Assembly: GCF_000281065.1 (NCBI RefSeq) | Contig: NZ_AKKK01000022.1 | Coordinates: forward strand, 62,001 to 126,000 | Origin: Arthrobacter sp. M2012083 | Lineage (GTDB): Bacteria > Actinomycetota > Actinomycetes > Actinomycetales > Micrococcaceae | Direction of reading: 5' to 3' | DNA length: 64,000 nt | Shown: piece by piece, positions 42,228-51,559 of the stretch | Numbering within the stretch: position 1 is the stretch's first letter | Layout of the letters: every line of letters begins with the position of its first letter | Translations under genes and position numbers: made by a program | The notes under the pieces: generated by a model | Told to the model about the DNA's origin: nothing | What the model saw: only the letters and a program-made list of their open reading frames with translations | Databases searched by the model: none

Positions 42228-43910
42228 CTACAGCAATTCGCCGCCCTGCATCCCGTACCTGACCCAATGCCCGCCCGTGCCGACCGGACCGCGGCGGTGT
42301 TCGACGGCGACATCGGCGCGTGCGCAGCGGTCAAACCAATCGCCCACTGCACGGTCGTGGCTCACGATCACCAAGGTCCCCTCGAATGAGGCGAGCGCTG
42401 CCTCCAACTGCTCCACCAGCACCGGCGCCAAGTGGTTGGTGGGCTCGTCCACGACCATGGTGTCGTAGCGGCCCAGAAGAAGCCGGGCAAGGGCGAGCCT
42501 ACGCTGCTGGCCGGCTGAAAGACTCCCGACGGGGACATGGAACTCAGCAGGCCGGAACAGCCCCAGCCGCAGCAAGCCCTCCGCATGTTCGTCGATGTTC
42601 CCACCCAGCCCCGCAGCGAACGCAGGAAGCAAGCGCAGCCCTGGCCGCACGGGCACTTCCAGTTCCTGTTGCAGATAACCCACCCTGCCGTTCACCGTGA
42701 CAGACCCGGTGGTTGGCTCCAGCGTCCCGGCAAGGATCGACAACAGCGTGGATTTGCCCGCACCGTTTGGACCGGTGATGAGCAGTTTTTGTCCGGCTTC
42801 CACCCTGAGGTGGGTGGGCCGGAGTCGGCCGGGGGCGCTGATGCCGTGAGCTTCAAGCGCAGGTTCGGACGCCGCCAAGGCTGTAACGCCCAGCGGTGCT
42901 GCAAGTTTGAGCGGCACGGGCGGCCGGTCCACCGGATTGTCCTCTAGCCTGCGGAGCCTTTCCTGGGCATTGCGGACCTTGCTGGCCGCCGCCCGCTGCC
43001 ACGTCCCCGCTTTGAAGTCGAAACCCATTTTGTCGTTGTCGCGTTTGCGGGCGTAGCCCATGCCATCAGCCACTGTGGCGGCTTGGAGTCGTTCGGCGGC
43101 CATGGCGTCCAGCCATTCTTCGTACTGCTGGATCCACCGCGCGCGTTCGGCGGCCTTCTCCCGGAGGTAGCCTTCGTAACCATTCCCGTAGCGGTTCACG
43201 GACCGCCGGTCAGCGTCCACCTCAAGAATGGTGGTGGCGACCTTCCGCAGCAGGACACGGTCATGTGAAACCACCACCACCGTTCCACGGTGCGCAGCCA
43301 ACCGCGACTCGAGCCAAGCAGTACCACTCGCATCCAGATGGTTGGTGGGCTCATCCAGGAGCAACGCTTCGGCTGGATCGGCCAGCAGGCAGGCGAGCGC
43401 TACCCGCTCCTGCTCGCCTCCGGACAAAGATCCAAGCGTTCGACGGCGGTCCAAGCCTCCCAGCCCCAACTTGTCCAGCGCTGCTTCCACCCGGGACTCG
43501 GCGGCGTAGCCCTCACGGAGTTGGTATTCGGTTTGCAGGCTTCCGTAGAGCTCGAGTTCCTCAGAATCAGCGTCGGCAAGGCCGGATTCCAGTTCCAGGA
43601 TGCGCGCCTCCAAGGAACGCAGGGAAGACAAGGAAGTGTCTATGGCATCTCCCACGGTCAGGGACTCGGAGAAACCATGCGTTTGCGCGAGGTATCCCAC
43701 ACGGTAGCCGGGGTTGCCGGATAAACCTGCTGTGCCGTCGTCAGGCGTTTCAACGCCGGCCATAAGCCGGAGCAGGGTGGATTTGCCGGCTCCGTTTTCG
43801 CCGACGATTGCCACGTGTTCGCCGTGGTGGATGGCGAGGTCAACGGCGTGGAGAAGTTCGCGGTCCCCGTAGCCGTGGGAAACGCCGGAAAGGTGAAGGT
43901 GGTCAGTCAA
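42228..43910 (-). CDS. ABC-F family ATPase
   Basis: 560 residues with two ATPase domains and no membrane segments. Walker A: GENGAGKST and GPNGAGKST; signatures LSGGEQERVALA and LSAGQQRRLALA; Walker B LLLDEPTNHLDAS and VVDEPTNHLAP. The interdomain linker (about 215-300) is Arg/Ala-rich and helical. ABC-F proteins act on the ribosome, some giving macrolide or related resistance. Which subgroup this is cannot be fixed by eye. Divergent from the RHH gene. Confidence 0.9.
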   Translation of the reverse strand: MTDHLHLSGVSHGYGDRELLHAVDLAIHHGEHVAIVGENGAGKSTLLRLMAGVETPDDGTAGLSGNPGYRVGYLAQTHGFSESLTVGDAIDTSLSSLRSLEARILELESGLADADSEELELYGSLQTEYQLREGYAAESRVEAALDKLGLGGLDRRRTLGSLSGGEQERVALACLLADPAEALLLDEPTNHLDASGTAWLESRLAAHRGTVVVVSHDRVLLRKVATTILEVDADRRSVNRYGNGYEGYLREKAAERARWIQQYEEWLDAMAAERLQAATVADGMGYARKRDNDKMGFDFKAGTWQRAAASKVRNAQERLRRLEDNPVDRPPVPLKLAAPLGVTALAASEPALEAHGISAPGRLRPTHLRVEAGQKLLITGPNGAGKSTLLSILAGTLEPTTGSVTVNGRVGYLQQELEVPVRPGLRLLPAFAAGLGGNIDEHAEGLLRLGLFRPAEFHVPVGSLSAGQQRRLALARLLLGRYDTMVVDEPTNHLAPVLVEQLEAALASFEGTLVIVSHDRAVGDWFDRCARADVAVEHRRGPVGTGGHWVRYGMQGGELL

Positions 43911-44039
43911 GAGAATCCTCGCAGGTCCGCAATGGGTGGCAGAAAGCCGTGTGGGTACTGGGGATGCAGCCGGGAAGAGGGGCTGCGCTCAAGACTTCAT
44001 CGCTCCAGAGTGCCCGGCAACAGAAGTTCCGTCAAGGCG

Positions 44040-44112
44040 TGACACCAAAGCTGACACCAATAATGCCCCTAAACCCTTGATATGACACCACAGTGGCGTC
44101 ACAATGGTGTCA
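44040..44112 (+). promoter_or_regulatory. Operator array of TGACACCA boxes upstream of the RHH gene
   Basis: TGACACCA occurs at 44040, 44052 and 44083; its inverse TGGYGTCA at 44094 and 44105. The middle pair forms the 19-bp palindrome TGACACCACAGTGGCGTCA (44083-44101), and the last box runs into the ATG. Tandem half-sites are typical for ribbon-helix-helix repressors, so autoregulation is likely. Confidence 0.7.
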
Positions 44113-44624
44113 TGCAGTTAAACCCGTACGTCGCCACCCTCAAGCAGCAGCTGGAAACCGTAGCCGAGGCTGGCGGCCCGGAAGCGCGGGCCATCAGTGA
44201 GCGGCTCACCGCGGCGCTCGAATCCACAGTGCGACTGGTCCTCCTCGAGGCCCTTTCCGACGCCGCCAACGACATCACCCTGGAGTTGGCGCCCGGCTCC
44301 GTGGAGGTCAGGCTCCGAGGCCGCGACCCCGAGTTCGTGGTCAGCAACCCGCACGGCGACAGCGACTTCGAAGCAATGATCGAACAGTCAATACGGGGCA
44401 ACATAGCGTCGGAAGACTTCGACGGCGCCAGTACTTCACGGACCACGCTCCGCCTTCCGGATCAGCTCAAGCAACAGGTCGAAGCAGCAGCAAGCCACGA
44501 CGGCCTGTCCGTGAACTCCTGGTTGGTCCGGGTAGTCGCCGACGCCCTCAACGGACGCTCCTCAAGCAACCGTGGTACGCGCGGTGAACCGGGCGAGCAA
44601 AACTTCACGGGATGGGCACGCTAG
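44112..44624 (+). CDS. RHH/HicB-like regulator
   Basis: 170 residues from MQLNPYVATLKQQL. A helical N-terminal half (about 1-100) precedes TTLRLPDQLKQQVEAAASHDG, a ribbon-helix-helix strand and helices as in Arc/HicB proteins. No HicA toxin partner is beside it; its stop overlaps the start of a DUF4097 gene. Probably a dimeric DNA-binding repressor of its own operon. An upstream in-frame ATG at 44082 lies within the operator and is less likely. Confidence 0.75.
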   Translation: MQLNPYVATLKQQLETVAEAGGPEARAISERLTAALESTVRLVLLEALSDAANDITLELAPGSVEVRLRGRDPEFVVSNPHGDSDFEAMIEQSIRGNIASEDFDGASTSRTTLRLPDQLKQQVEAAASHDGLSVNSWLVRVVADALNGRSSSNRGTRGEPGEQNFTGWAR

Positions 44625-45487
44625 TGGCAACCTTCCAGACACCCCAGCCGATCGCCGTCGTCGTTGACGTTTCCGTACGTGCCGACATCCGGGCAACTGC
44701 CCGTGACGGCAAAGACACCGTGGTCAATGTACGGCCCCGCAAGGAAAAGCGAAGCCTGGACGTCAGGATGGCCGAGCAAACCACTGTGGACTATTCGGAC
44801 GGCCGCTTGCAGGTCAGGCTTCACCCCGGGTTCCGCCACAGCTGGTTCAGCGACGGCGGCGCGGTGGAGATCACACTGGAGGTTCCCATTGGCAGCAGCC
44901 TGGAGCTGAAGTCCGCAATGGGAGACCTCCGCTGCGACGGCGAATTCGGCAGTGCTGACCTACGGACCGACTTGGGCCACATAAACATCGATCACTGCGG
45001 CGAGCTGCGGGCGCATACCGACATGGGCGACATCACGGTGGAGCGCGCGTCGGGCCGGTCCAGGATAAAGACCGGCTCAGGCAAAATCCGCATCCGTGAC
45101 ATCGACGGACTTGCCACCGTAAAGAACGGCAACGGCAGTACGTACATCGGGCACGCTTCCGGTGAACTCAGCGTCAGCGCAGCCAATGGCGACATCTCGC
45201 TGGGGCATGCCGGCCTTTCCACTACAGTCAAGACGTCCAGCGGTGACATTACCGTGGGCGAAGTGGCCGCCGGCAGCCTTACTGTCCAAACCGCTGCCGG
45301 CACACTGGCCGTCGGCGTGCGTGAAGGCACAGCCGCCTGGCTTGATCTCAGCACGAAGTACGGGCGCGTTCGCAACGCCCTTCAAGCCACCACGGGACCG
45401 GGCGACACTACGGACAAGGTGGAGATCCGCGCCCGCAACGCTTATGGCGACATCGCAGTGACCCGGTCGCCCGTCAGTGCCCAATAG
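44624..45487 (+). CDS. DUF4097-family protein
   Basis: 287 residues from a GTG overlapping the previous stop (TAGTG); an in-frame ATG at 44612 is the alternative. The repeating pattern DLRTDLGHINID, HTDMGDITVER, KTGSGKIRIRDIDG, SAANGDISLGHAG is the parallel beta-helix of DUF4097. No signal peptide. Function unknown; association with an RHH regulator suggests a stress or envelope role. Confidence 0.82.
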   Translation: MATFQTPQPIAVVVDVSVRADIRATARDGKDTVVNVRPRKEKRSLDVRMAEQTTVDYSDGRLQVRLHPGFRHSWFSDGGAVEITLEVPIGSSLELKSAMGDLRCDGEFGSADLRTDLGHINIDHCGELRAHTDMGDITVERASGRSRIKTGSGKIRIRDIDGLATVKNGNGSTYIGHASGELSVSAANGDISLGHAGLSTTVKTSSGDITVGEVAAGSLTVQTAAGTLAVGVREGTAAWLDLSTKYGRVRNALQATTGPGDTTDKVEIRARNAYGDIAVTRSPVSAQ

Positions 45488-45493
45488 CCATGG

Positions 45494-46357
45494 CTACACG
45501 GTGGCGACGGCCCGCTTCCGTCGGGCCTTGGCGAGTCGCGTGCCGATCAGTCCCTGCCTCGGACTGAACAGATACACGGCGCCGAACACCACGCCTTGGG
45601 TGAGGACCACCATGGCTCCCGACGCCGTGTCCAGGTAGTAGCTGAGGTAGATCCCGGCCACGGAGCACACCACAGAGATCACAGGGGCAATGACCATCAT
45701 CCGGGAGAAGCGGTCGGTCAGCAGGTACGCCGTGGCACCTGGAATGATCAGCATGGCCACCACCAGCACCACACCTACGGTCTGCAGGGCCACCACCGAT
45801 GTCAGCGCCAGAAGCCCAAGGAGCAGGGCCCCGAGCCTTTTGGGTGACAGGCCGATGGCGTGGGCGTGCGTAGGGTCAAAGGCGTAGAGCGTGAGGTCGC
45901 GGCGCTTGAGGATCAGGATCGCAAAGGCCACGACGCCCAAAACCACCACCTGGATAAGGTCAGGGACACTGACGCCCAGCAGGTTTCCGAAAATGATGTG
46001 GTTGAGGTCAGTCTGGCTCGGAGTCACAGAGATCAGCACCAAGCCCAGCGCAAAGAGCGAGGTGAACACGATGCCGATCGCAGCGTCTTCCTTCACCCGG
46101 CTTGTATTGCGGACTACCCCAATCAATGTCACCGCGATCAGCGCGAATACCAACGCGCCCAGCGCGAACGGCGCACCCACAATGTACGCGAGGACGACGC
46201 CGGGAAGCACCGCATGCGAAACGGCATCGCCCATGAGGGACCAGCCGATGAGGACCAGCCAGCAGCTCAGAACAGCACAGACGACGGCAGCGATGGCAGT
46301 CGTTGCCAGGGCACGGACCATGAAGTCGTAGCTGAGGGGCTCCAGCAGGAATTCCAT
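45494..46357 (-). CDS. Metal ABC transporter permease (MntB/ZnuB-type)
   Basis: 287 residues with about eight membrane segments. SLMGDAVSHAVLPGVVLAYI is the family signature and KRLGALLLGLLALTSVVALQTVG a conserved core helix region. Forms the membrane channel with the ATPase and binding protein just upstream; two bases separate it from the ATPase stop. Confidence 0.92.
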   Translation of the reverse strand: MEFLLEPLSYDFMVRALATTAIAAVVCAVLSCWLVLIGWSLMGDAVSHAVLPGVVLAYIVGAPFALGALVFALIAVTLIGVVRNTSRVKEDAAIGIVFTSLFALGLVLISVTPSQTDLNHIIFGNLLGVSVPDLIQVVVLGVVAFAILILKRRDLTLYAFDPTHAHAIGLSPKRLGALLLGLLALTSVVALQTVGVVLVVAMLIIPGATAYLLTDRFSRMMVIAPVISVVCSVAGIYLSYYLDTASGAMVVLTQGVVFGAVYLFSPRQGLIGTRLAKARRKRAVATV

Positions 46358-46359
46358 GG

Positions 46360-47094
46360 CTAACCCCTGTTCATGACATCGAGGCCAAAAGCCATGGCCA
46401 GGTTCTCCGGCTGGAGCACGGTGTCCGGGCTTCCATGCATCAGCACCTTCCGCATCAGCAACACTGCTTCATCGCACAGTTGGGGCAGGGCATGGAGGTC
46501 ATGGGTGGAGATGAGGATGGTGGCGCCGTCCTCCGCCAGCTCACGGAGGAGCCTGGTGATGGTGGCTTCCGAGCGCTTGTCCACGCCCGCGAACGGCTCG
46601 TCCAGCAGCATCATGGTGGCCCCTTGGGCGATACCCCGGGCCACGAAGGCCCGCTTCTTTTGCCCCCCGGACAACTGTCCGATTTGCCGGTCGGCGTACT
46701 CGCTCAGCTCCACGCGTTCCAAGGCATGCTCGACGGCGTCCCGGTCGGCTTTGCGGGGCCGGCGCGTCAATCCCAAATGCCCGTAGCGGCCCATCATCAC
46801 CACGTCCCGGACGGACAAGGGGAAGGCCCAATCAACGTCTTCGCTTTGGGGGACGTAACCGATGCCGGCGTCCTTGCGCATCTTTACCGGGGGTTCGCCG
46901 TTGATGAGCACCCTGCCGGAATCGGGCTTCACCATGCCCATGATGACCTTGAACAAGGTGGACTTGCCCGAGCCGTTCATGCCCACCAGCCCGCAGATCC
47001 GCGAGTGTTCCAAGCTCAGGGACGCAGAGTCCAAGGCCAGGACCTCGCCGTAATGGACGGTGACGTTCTCAACAGCGATCGCGGGAGTGCTCAT
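46360..47094 (-). CDS. Metal ABC transporter ATPase
   Basis: 244 residues. Walker A GMNGSGKST, Q loop VPQSEDVDW, signature LSGGQKKRAFVA, Walker B MLLDEPFAG, switch His in STHDLHAL. The start overlaps the binding-protein stop as ATGA. Powers Mn or Zn import. Confidence 0.93.
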   Translation of the reverse strand: MSTPAIAVENVTVHYGEVLALDSASLSLEHSRICGLVGMNGSGKSTLFKVIMGMVKPDSGRVLINGEPPVKMRKDAGIGYVPQSEDVDWAFPLSVRDVVMMGRYGHLGLTRRPRKADRDAVEHALERVELSEYADRQIGQLSGGQKKRAFVARGIAQGATMMLLDEPFAGVDKRSEATITRLLRELAEDGATILISTHDLHALPQLCDEAVLLMRKVLMHGSPDTVLQPENLAMAFGLDVMNRG

Positions 47095-48035
47095 GGCGTC
47101 CCTCCGGTGAGTGCAGTGGTGATGACTTTGGCGTCGTGACGCATGAGGTCAAGGTAGGTGGGGACGGGGCCATCCGCTTCGGAAAGGGAATCGACGTAGA
47201 GCGTCCCGCCGAACTTGGCATCGGTGGCACCCACTACCTGTTGCATCGGGGCGTCAGAAACTGTGGATTCACAGAACACCGCCGGAACCTGGTTGTCCTT
47301 GACGAATTCGATGGCCCGCGTAATCTGCTGTGGCGTGGCCTGCTGTTCAGCGTTCACGGCCCAGATGTAGACCTCTTTGAGGCCGGCATCGCGGGCCAGA
47401 TAGGAGAATGCGCCTTCACAGGTGACCAACGCCCTCTGCTTCTCCGAGAGTACGGACAGCTTGGACACCATCTCATCCTGCACAGTTTGGAGCTGGGCGT
47501 TATAAGCCTTCGCGTTGGCCTCAAACCCGGCAGCGTGGGAAGGATCCAGCTTGGCGAACGCCTTGGCCATGTTGTTGGCGTAGATCTGGACGTTCTTGGG
47601 CGACATCCACGCGTGCGGGTTCGGCTTGCCTTGGTAGGAATCCTCGGCGATGGGCATGACGTCCACACCATCACTGACGACGGCGTGCGGCACATCGAGG
47701 TCTTCCACGAACTGGGCAAACCAGGCTTCGAGATTGAGTCCGTTGTCCAGGATGAGATCGGCTTGGGCAGCTTTCCGAATGTCACCCGGGGTTGGCTCAT
47801 AGCCGTGGATCTCAGCTCCGGCTTTGGTGATGGACTCGACGCGTAGCTTGTCTCCGGCAACATTCCTGGCGATGTCGGCCAGAACCGTGAAAGTGGTGAG
47901 GACCACGGGCTTGTCATCTTCTCCCGCAGAGGAGTTCCCGCCACAGGCGGAGGCTCCAAAGGCAAGGGCGATCGCGGTCAGGACAGCAGCGAAACGGCGG
48001 ACATCTTTGGCGCGCCGAAACGAAAAGTTAGGCAT
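47091..48035 (-). CDS. Metal-binding lipoprotein of a Mn/Zn ABC importer
   Basis: 314 residues from MPNFSFRRAKDV; lipobox GASAC with lipid Cys31. Cluster A-I metal ligands fit: His in EIHGYEPTPGD, His in PNPHAWMSPKN, the Glu in FCESTVSD and the Asp in LYVDSLSEADGP. There is no His-rich loop, which favours Mn (or Fe) over Zn. No ribosome binding site precedes the ATG; TACACT ends eight bases before it, so a leaderless transcript is likely. Confidence 0.9.
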   Translation of the reverse strand: MPNFSFRRAKDVRRFAAVLTAIALAFGASACGGNSSAGEDDKPVVLTTFTVLADIARNVAGDKLRVESITKAGAEIHGYEPTPGDIRKAAQADLILDNGLNLEAWFAQFVEDLDVPHAVVSDGVDVMPIAEDSYQGKPNPHAWMSPKNVQIYANNMAKAFAKLDPSHAAGFEANAKAYNAQLQTVQDEMVSKLSVLSEKQRALVTCEGAFSYLARDAGLKEVYIWAVNAEQQATPQQITRAIEFVKDNQVPAVFCESTVSDAPMQQVVGATDAKFGGTLYVDSLSEADGPVPTYLDLMRHDAKVITTALTGGTP

Positions 48036-48086
48036 ACCGAAAAGTGTAGCTAAGCATGGCCCTCGCAGCAAAGCTAGGCTGGTCAC
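48036..48086. promoter_or_regulatory. Divergent, probably leaderless promoters
   Basis: On the minus strand TTGCTG, 17 bases and TACACT end eight bases before the binding-protein ATG. On the plus strand TAGGCT ends six bases before the protease ATG. TTAG/CTAA half-sites around the binding-protein start could be a metal-regulator (DtxR/MntR) site, but symmetry is weak. Confidence 0.4.
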
Positions 48087-48815
48087 ATGGGCACTCTTTC
48101 CACCAAGGCACCTTTGTACAGATTCACTGCCCTGGATGCCATCGCCGTTACAGCCTATGTGGGCTTTACCGCCTACTTCCTGCTGGCTGGCCAGACGCTC
48201 AACCGGCTGATGCTTCAGCTGTTCACCGACCCGGCCACAGCGTCCTATGCCGTCAACGCGATCTTCTATGCCGGCGTCGGAATATTTGCAGTGGCGTCCG
48301 CTTGGCGCGTCGTGGGCCGCGATCTCAAAATCCTGGGGACCCGACCGTGGTTCACGCTGGGCATGATCCCTTTGGCCTTGGTGGTAATGCTGATTCTTAC
48401 AGCCATTCTGGTGGCGGCGTTCGGGACCGCCCAAAGCTCCGAGAACCAACTGGGCATCCAAGGCATGCTGCAACAGGTGCCGGCGTGGCTGATGGTGCCA
48501 TTGCTGGTCATCCTGGGCCCGTTCGTGGAGGAATATCTCTTTCGGCACCTCCTGATCGGCAAGTTGTCGCAGTACCTGAACATCTGGGTTTGCTGCGTGA
48601 TTTCCGTGGTGGTGTTCTCGTCCATCCATGTAGTGGGCCGCGAAGGGCTCGCCTTGTCTGCGCTGGCTCCATATCTGGGGATGGCCGTGGTGCTGGTGGC
48701 CGTTTACGTCTGGACGGGCAAGAACCTGATGTTCTCCTACTTTGTCCACGCCGCCAAGAACCTCATGGCCGTGGTCCTGATCTATGCGGTACCGCCCGAA
48801 CTGCTCCCCAGCTAG
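48087..48815 (+). CDS. CPBP-family intramembrane metalloprotease
   Basis: 242 residues with six to eight membrane segments. GPFVEEYLFRHLLIGKL carries the EExxxR motif and SSIHVVGREG and SYFVHAAKNLMAVVL supply the later His sites. CPBP/Abi proteins cleave or protect within the membrane; substrate unknown. Possibly leaderless (see promoter entry). Confidence 0.85.
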   Translation: MGTLSTKAPLYRFTALDAIAVTAYVGFTAYFLLAGQTLNRLMLQLFTDPATASYAVNAIFYAGVGIFAVASAWRVVGRDLKILGTRPWFTLGMIPLALVVMLILTAILVAAFGTAQSSENQLGIQGMLQQVPAWLMVPLLVILGPFVEEYLFRHLLIGKLSQYLNIWVCCVISVVVFSSIHVVGREGLALSALAPYLGMAVVLVAVYVWTGKNLMFSYFVHAAKNLMAVVLIYAVPPELLPS

Positions 48816-48942
48816 GTCGCACTTCCGGTGGTACTCAGCCGCCCTGGAAAACGGCCTGATCTGCGGCTCAATTGGGCAACCCGGACGGAAGTTGACCGCA
48901 ACTCCCTACCCAGCCACCCGCCGTCGGAATACCTTGTAGAGC

Positions 48943-49380
48943 ATGACACTGAACATCCAGGTAGTAGTCGATTGCAAGAAGCCGCACGACCTCGCCGATT
49001 GGTGGGCTGAGACCCTCGAGTGGAACGTCGAGCCGCAGGACGAGGCGTTCATCCGGTCCATGATCGAACAGGGCTACGCCACCGAAGACCAGACCATTAC
49101 GCACAACGGCAAGCTGGTGTGGGCGGAGGGCTGCGCGATCGTACCCGCCGAAGACACGGACCCCAAGACCGGACGGCGAATCCTGTTCCAAACGGATCCC
49201 AACGAAAAGTCTGTCAAGAACAGGGTGCACTGGGACGTCCGTCTGGACGACCGGGACAAGGATGACGTGCGGAAACAGCTCGAAGCGCGCGGCGCCAAGC
49301 ACCTGTGGACCGCCAACCAGGGACCCCACGAATGGCACACCATGGCCGACCCCGAGGGCAACGAGTTCTGCATCAGCTAA
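48943..49380 (+). CDS. VOC / glyoxalase-superfamily protein
   Basis: 145 residues starting MTLNIQVVVDCKKPHDLADWWAETL. Two beta-alpha-beta-beta-beta units, the second with VHWDVRLDDRDKDDVRKQLEARG and ending MADPEGNEFCIS, a typical VOC end. Metal ligands not certain. Function unknown. Confidence 0.8.
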   Translation: MTLNIQVVVDCKKPHDLADWWAETLEWNVEPQDEAFIRSMIEQGYATEDQTITHNGKLVWAEGCAIVPAEDTDPKTGRRILFQTDPNEKSVKNRVHWDVRLDDRDKDDVRKQLEARGAKHLWTANQGPHEWHTMADPEGNEFCIS

Positions 49381-49401
49381 GGCCATTACTAGACTCGGAC
49401 T

Positions 49402-50352
49402 GTGAACAACCAACTCCCTGCCAAGGTTTCCGACGTCTTTGACCCCTCACGCTGGCGCACAGTTTCCGGCTTCGACGACTTCAAGGACATGACCTACCAC
49501 CGGCAGGTTGAGCGTTCAACGGACGGCACAGTCAAGGACCTCCCCACGGTCCGCATCGCCTTCAACCGGCCCGAGGTCCGCAACGCGTTCCGCCCGGGTA
49601 CCGTGGACGAGCTCTACCGGGCCATGGATCACGCCCGCATGACGCCGGACGTCGCCACAGTCCTCCTCACAGGTAACGGACCTTCAGAGAAGGACGGCGG
49701 ACACTCGTTCTGCTCCGGCGGCGACCAGCGGATTCGTGGCAGGGACGGCTACCGCTACGCCGACGGGGATACACAGGAAACCATCGACCCCGCCCGCGCC
49801 GGACGCCTCCATATCCTGGAAGTCCAGCGGCTCATGCGGACCATGCCCAAGGTGGTCATCGCGGTCGTCAACGGTTGGGCGGCCGGGGGCGGCCACTCGC
49901 TGCACGTAGTCAGCGACCTCACCATCGCCTCGCGCGAGCACGGCAAGTTCAAGCAGACGGACGCAACCGTGGGAAGTTTCGACGCCGGTTACGGCTCGGC
50001 GCTGTTGGCCCGCCAGATCGGGCAGAAAGCCGCGCGGGAGATCTTCTTCCTGGCCCGCGAGTATTCCGCGGAGGACATGGTCAGGATGGGCGCCGTGAAT
50101 GAGGCCGTTGACCACTCCCGCCTCGAGGAAGTTGCTTTGGAGTACGCGGCGGACATCGCCCGCCAGTCACCGCAGGCCATCCGCATGCTCAAGTTCGCTT
50201 TCAACCTGGCCGACGACGGCTTGGCCGGCCAGCAGGTCTTCGCCGGTGAAGCCACCCGTCTCGCGTACATGACAGACGAAGCCGTGGAGGGCAAAGAGGC
50301 GTTCCTACAAAAGCGCGACCCCGACTGGTCCAGCTTCCCCTACTACTTCTAG
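49402..50352 (+). CDS. menB: 1,4-dihydroxy-2-naphthoyl-CoA synthase MenB
   Basis: 316 residues, GTG start with TAGACT six bases upstream and no ribosome binding site, suggesting a leaderless mRNA. FCSGGDQRIRGRDGY and VVIAVVNGWAAGGGHSLHVVSDLTIAS are diagnostic MenB sequences. Closes the second ring of menaquinone from o-succinylbenzoyl-CoA. First of menB-menE-menA. Confidence 0.96.
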   Translation: MNNQLPAKVSDVFDPSRWRTVSGFDDFKDMTYHRQVERSTDGTVKDLPTVRIAFNRPEVRNAFRPGTVDELYRAMDHARMTPDVATVLLTGNGPSEKDGGHSFCSGGDQRIRGRDGYRYADGDTQETIDPARAGRLHILEVQRLMRTMPKVVIAVVNGWAAGGGHSLHVVSDLTIASREHGKFKQTDATVGSFDAGYGSALLARQIGQKAAREIFFLAREYSAEDMVRMGAVNEAVDHSRLEEVALEYAADIARQSPQAIRMLKFAFNLADDGLAGQQVFAGEATRLAYMTDEAVEGKEAFLQKRDPDWSSFPYYF

Positions 50353-50358
50353 GACCTC

Positions 50359-51498
50359 GTGAACATCGATCCCATTTTGAAAGCCCTGATGGCCGCCCTC
50401 CATGGCGAGGGCCCCGCCGTCGAAATAGTGGTGGATGAAAACGGCGAGCCACGGGCTGTTCCGGTGGAGACCGGCGTCGAAGAGGCAGCCGTGCTGGTCC
50501 GCACCTCCGGTTCCACGGGCACGCCCAAGGCAACCGTACTGACCATCGACGCCCTGGCCGCTTCCTCTGTTTCCACTGCCGTGGCCTTGCGCGGCGAAGG
50601 TCAGTGGTTGCTGGCGCTCCCGCTGCAGTATGTGGCCGGAGTGCAGGTGCTGGTCCGCTCGCTCTACGCAGGCACGCGCCCGTGGGTCATGGACCAGTCG
50701 AATGGCTTCACGCCCGAGGCCTTCACGGCCGCCGCCGAGGAACTGACCGACAAGATCCGGTTTACTTCCCTGGTGCCCACGCAACTGCAACGGCTCCTCG
50801 ACTCCCCTGCGCCGGAAACCCTGGCCGTGCTGCGCCGCTTCAACGCGATCCTGCTGGGCGGCGCTCCCGCATCCGCTGAACTCCTCGCCGCCGCCCACGC
50901 CGAGGGGCTTAAGGTGGTGACCACTTACGGCTCGGCCGAGACATGCGGCGGGTGCGTTTACGACGGCGAGCCGTTGGACGGCGTCGAGGTCCGCATCGGT
51001 GAAGGCGAACTGGAAGGCCGCATCCTGCTTGGTGGCGACACAGTGGCAGCGGGCTACCTGGACGCCGCCCGCGCCTCGAAGGCGGCATTCTTCGAGGAGG
51101 ACGGCGTGCGCTGGTACATCACCGGCGATCTTGGCGAGCTGTCCAACGACGGCAAGCTCACCGTACTGGGGCGCGCCGATGACGTGATCATCACCGGAGG
51201 CGTCAAGGCCTCCGCCGCTTACATCCAAGGCAAGCTGGAAGAGCTCGACGGCGTCACCGCGGCTTTCGTGGCCGGAGTCCCGTCGCGGGAATGGGGCCAA
51301 GCTGTGGCGGCTTACGTTGCCGTGACTGATCCGTCGCCCGCTGGCCTTGAGGGCTTCACAGCCCGCAGGGAGGAAGTACTAGGCGTCCTGGCTCCCAAAA
51401 CAGTGTTTGCCGATAATGAATTGCCGATGCTTCCCAACGGAAAGCCGGACCGTATGGCCATGATTGACCGGCTTTCCGAGCTGCATCAGGGACAATAG
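50359..51498 (+). CDS. menE: o-Succinylbenzoate-CoA ligase MenE
   Basis: 379 residues from a GTG six bases after menB. Adenylate-forming motifs: VRTSGSTGTPKATVL, TTYGSAETCGGCVYDG, ITGDLGELSNDGKLTVLGRADDVI (partly) and the C-terminal LPMLPNGKPDRMAM with the catalytic Lys. Shorter than E. coli MenE, as usual in actinobacteria. Confidence 0.95.
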   Translation: MNIDPILKALMAALHGEGPAVEIVVDENGEPRAVPVETGVEEAAVLVRTSGSTGTPKATVLTIDALAASSVSTAVALRGEGQWLLALPLQYVAGVQVLVRSLYAGTRPWVMDQSNGFTPEAFTAAAEELTDKIRFTSLVPTQLQRLLDSPAPETLAVLRRFNAILLGGAPASAELLAAAHAEGLKVVTTYGSAETCGGCVYDGEPLDGVEVRIGEGELEGRILLGGDTVAAGYLDAARASKAAFFEEDGVRWYITGDLGELSNDGKLTVLGRADDVIITGGVKASAAYIQGKLEELDGVTAAFVAGVPSREWGQAVAAYVAVTDPSPAGLEGFTARREEVLGVLAPKTVFADNELPMLPNGKPDRMAMIDRLSELHQGQ

Positions 51499-51559
51499 AC
51501 AAGTTCTTCCCTCCGCCCCCCTGACTAAGATCAACCGCGAAATACACGAGGTACTACAC

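Noticed and set aside
44112..45487. HicAB toxin-antitoxin pair
   Set aside because: The second gene is a DUF4097 beta-helix protein, not a small HicA-type toxin.
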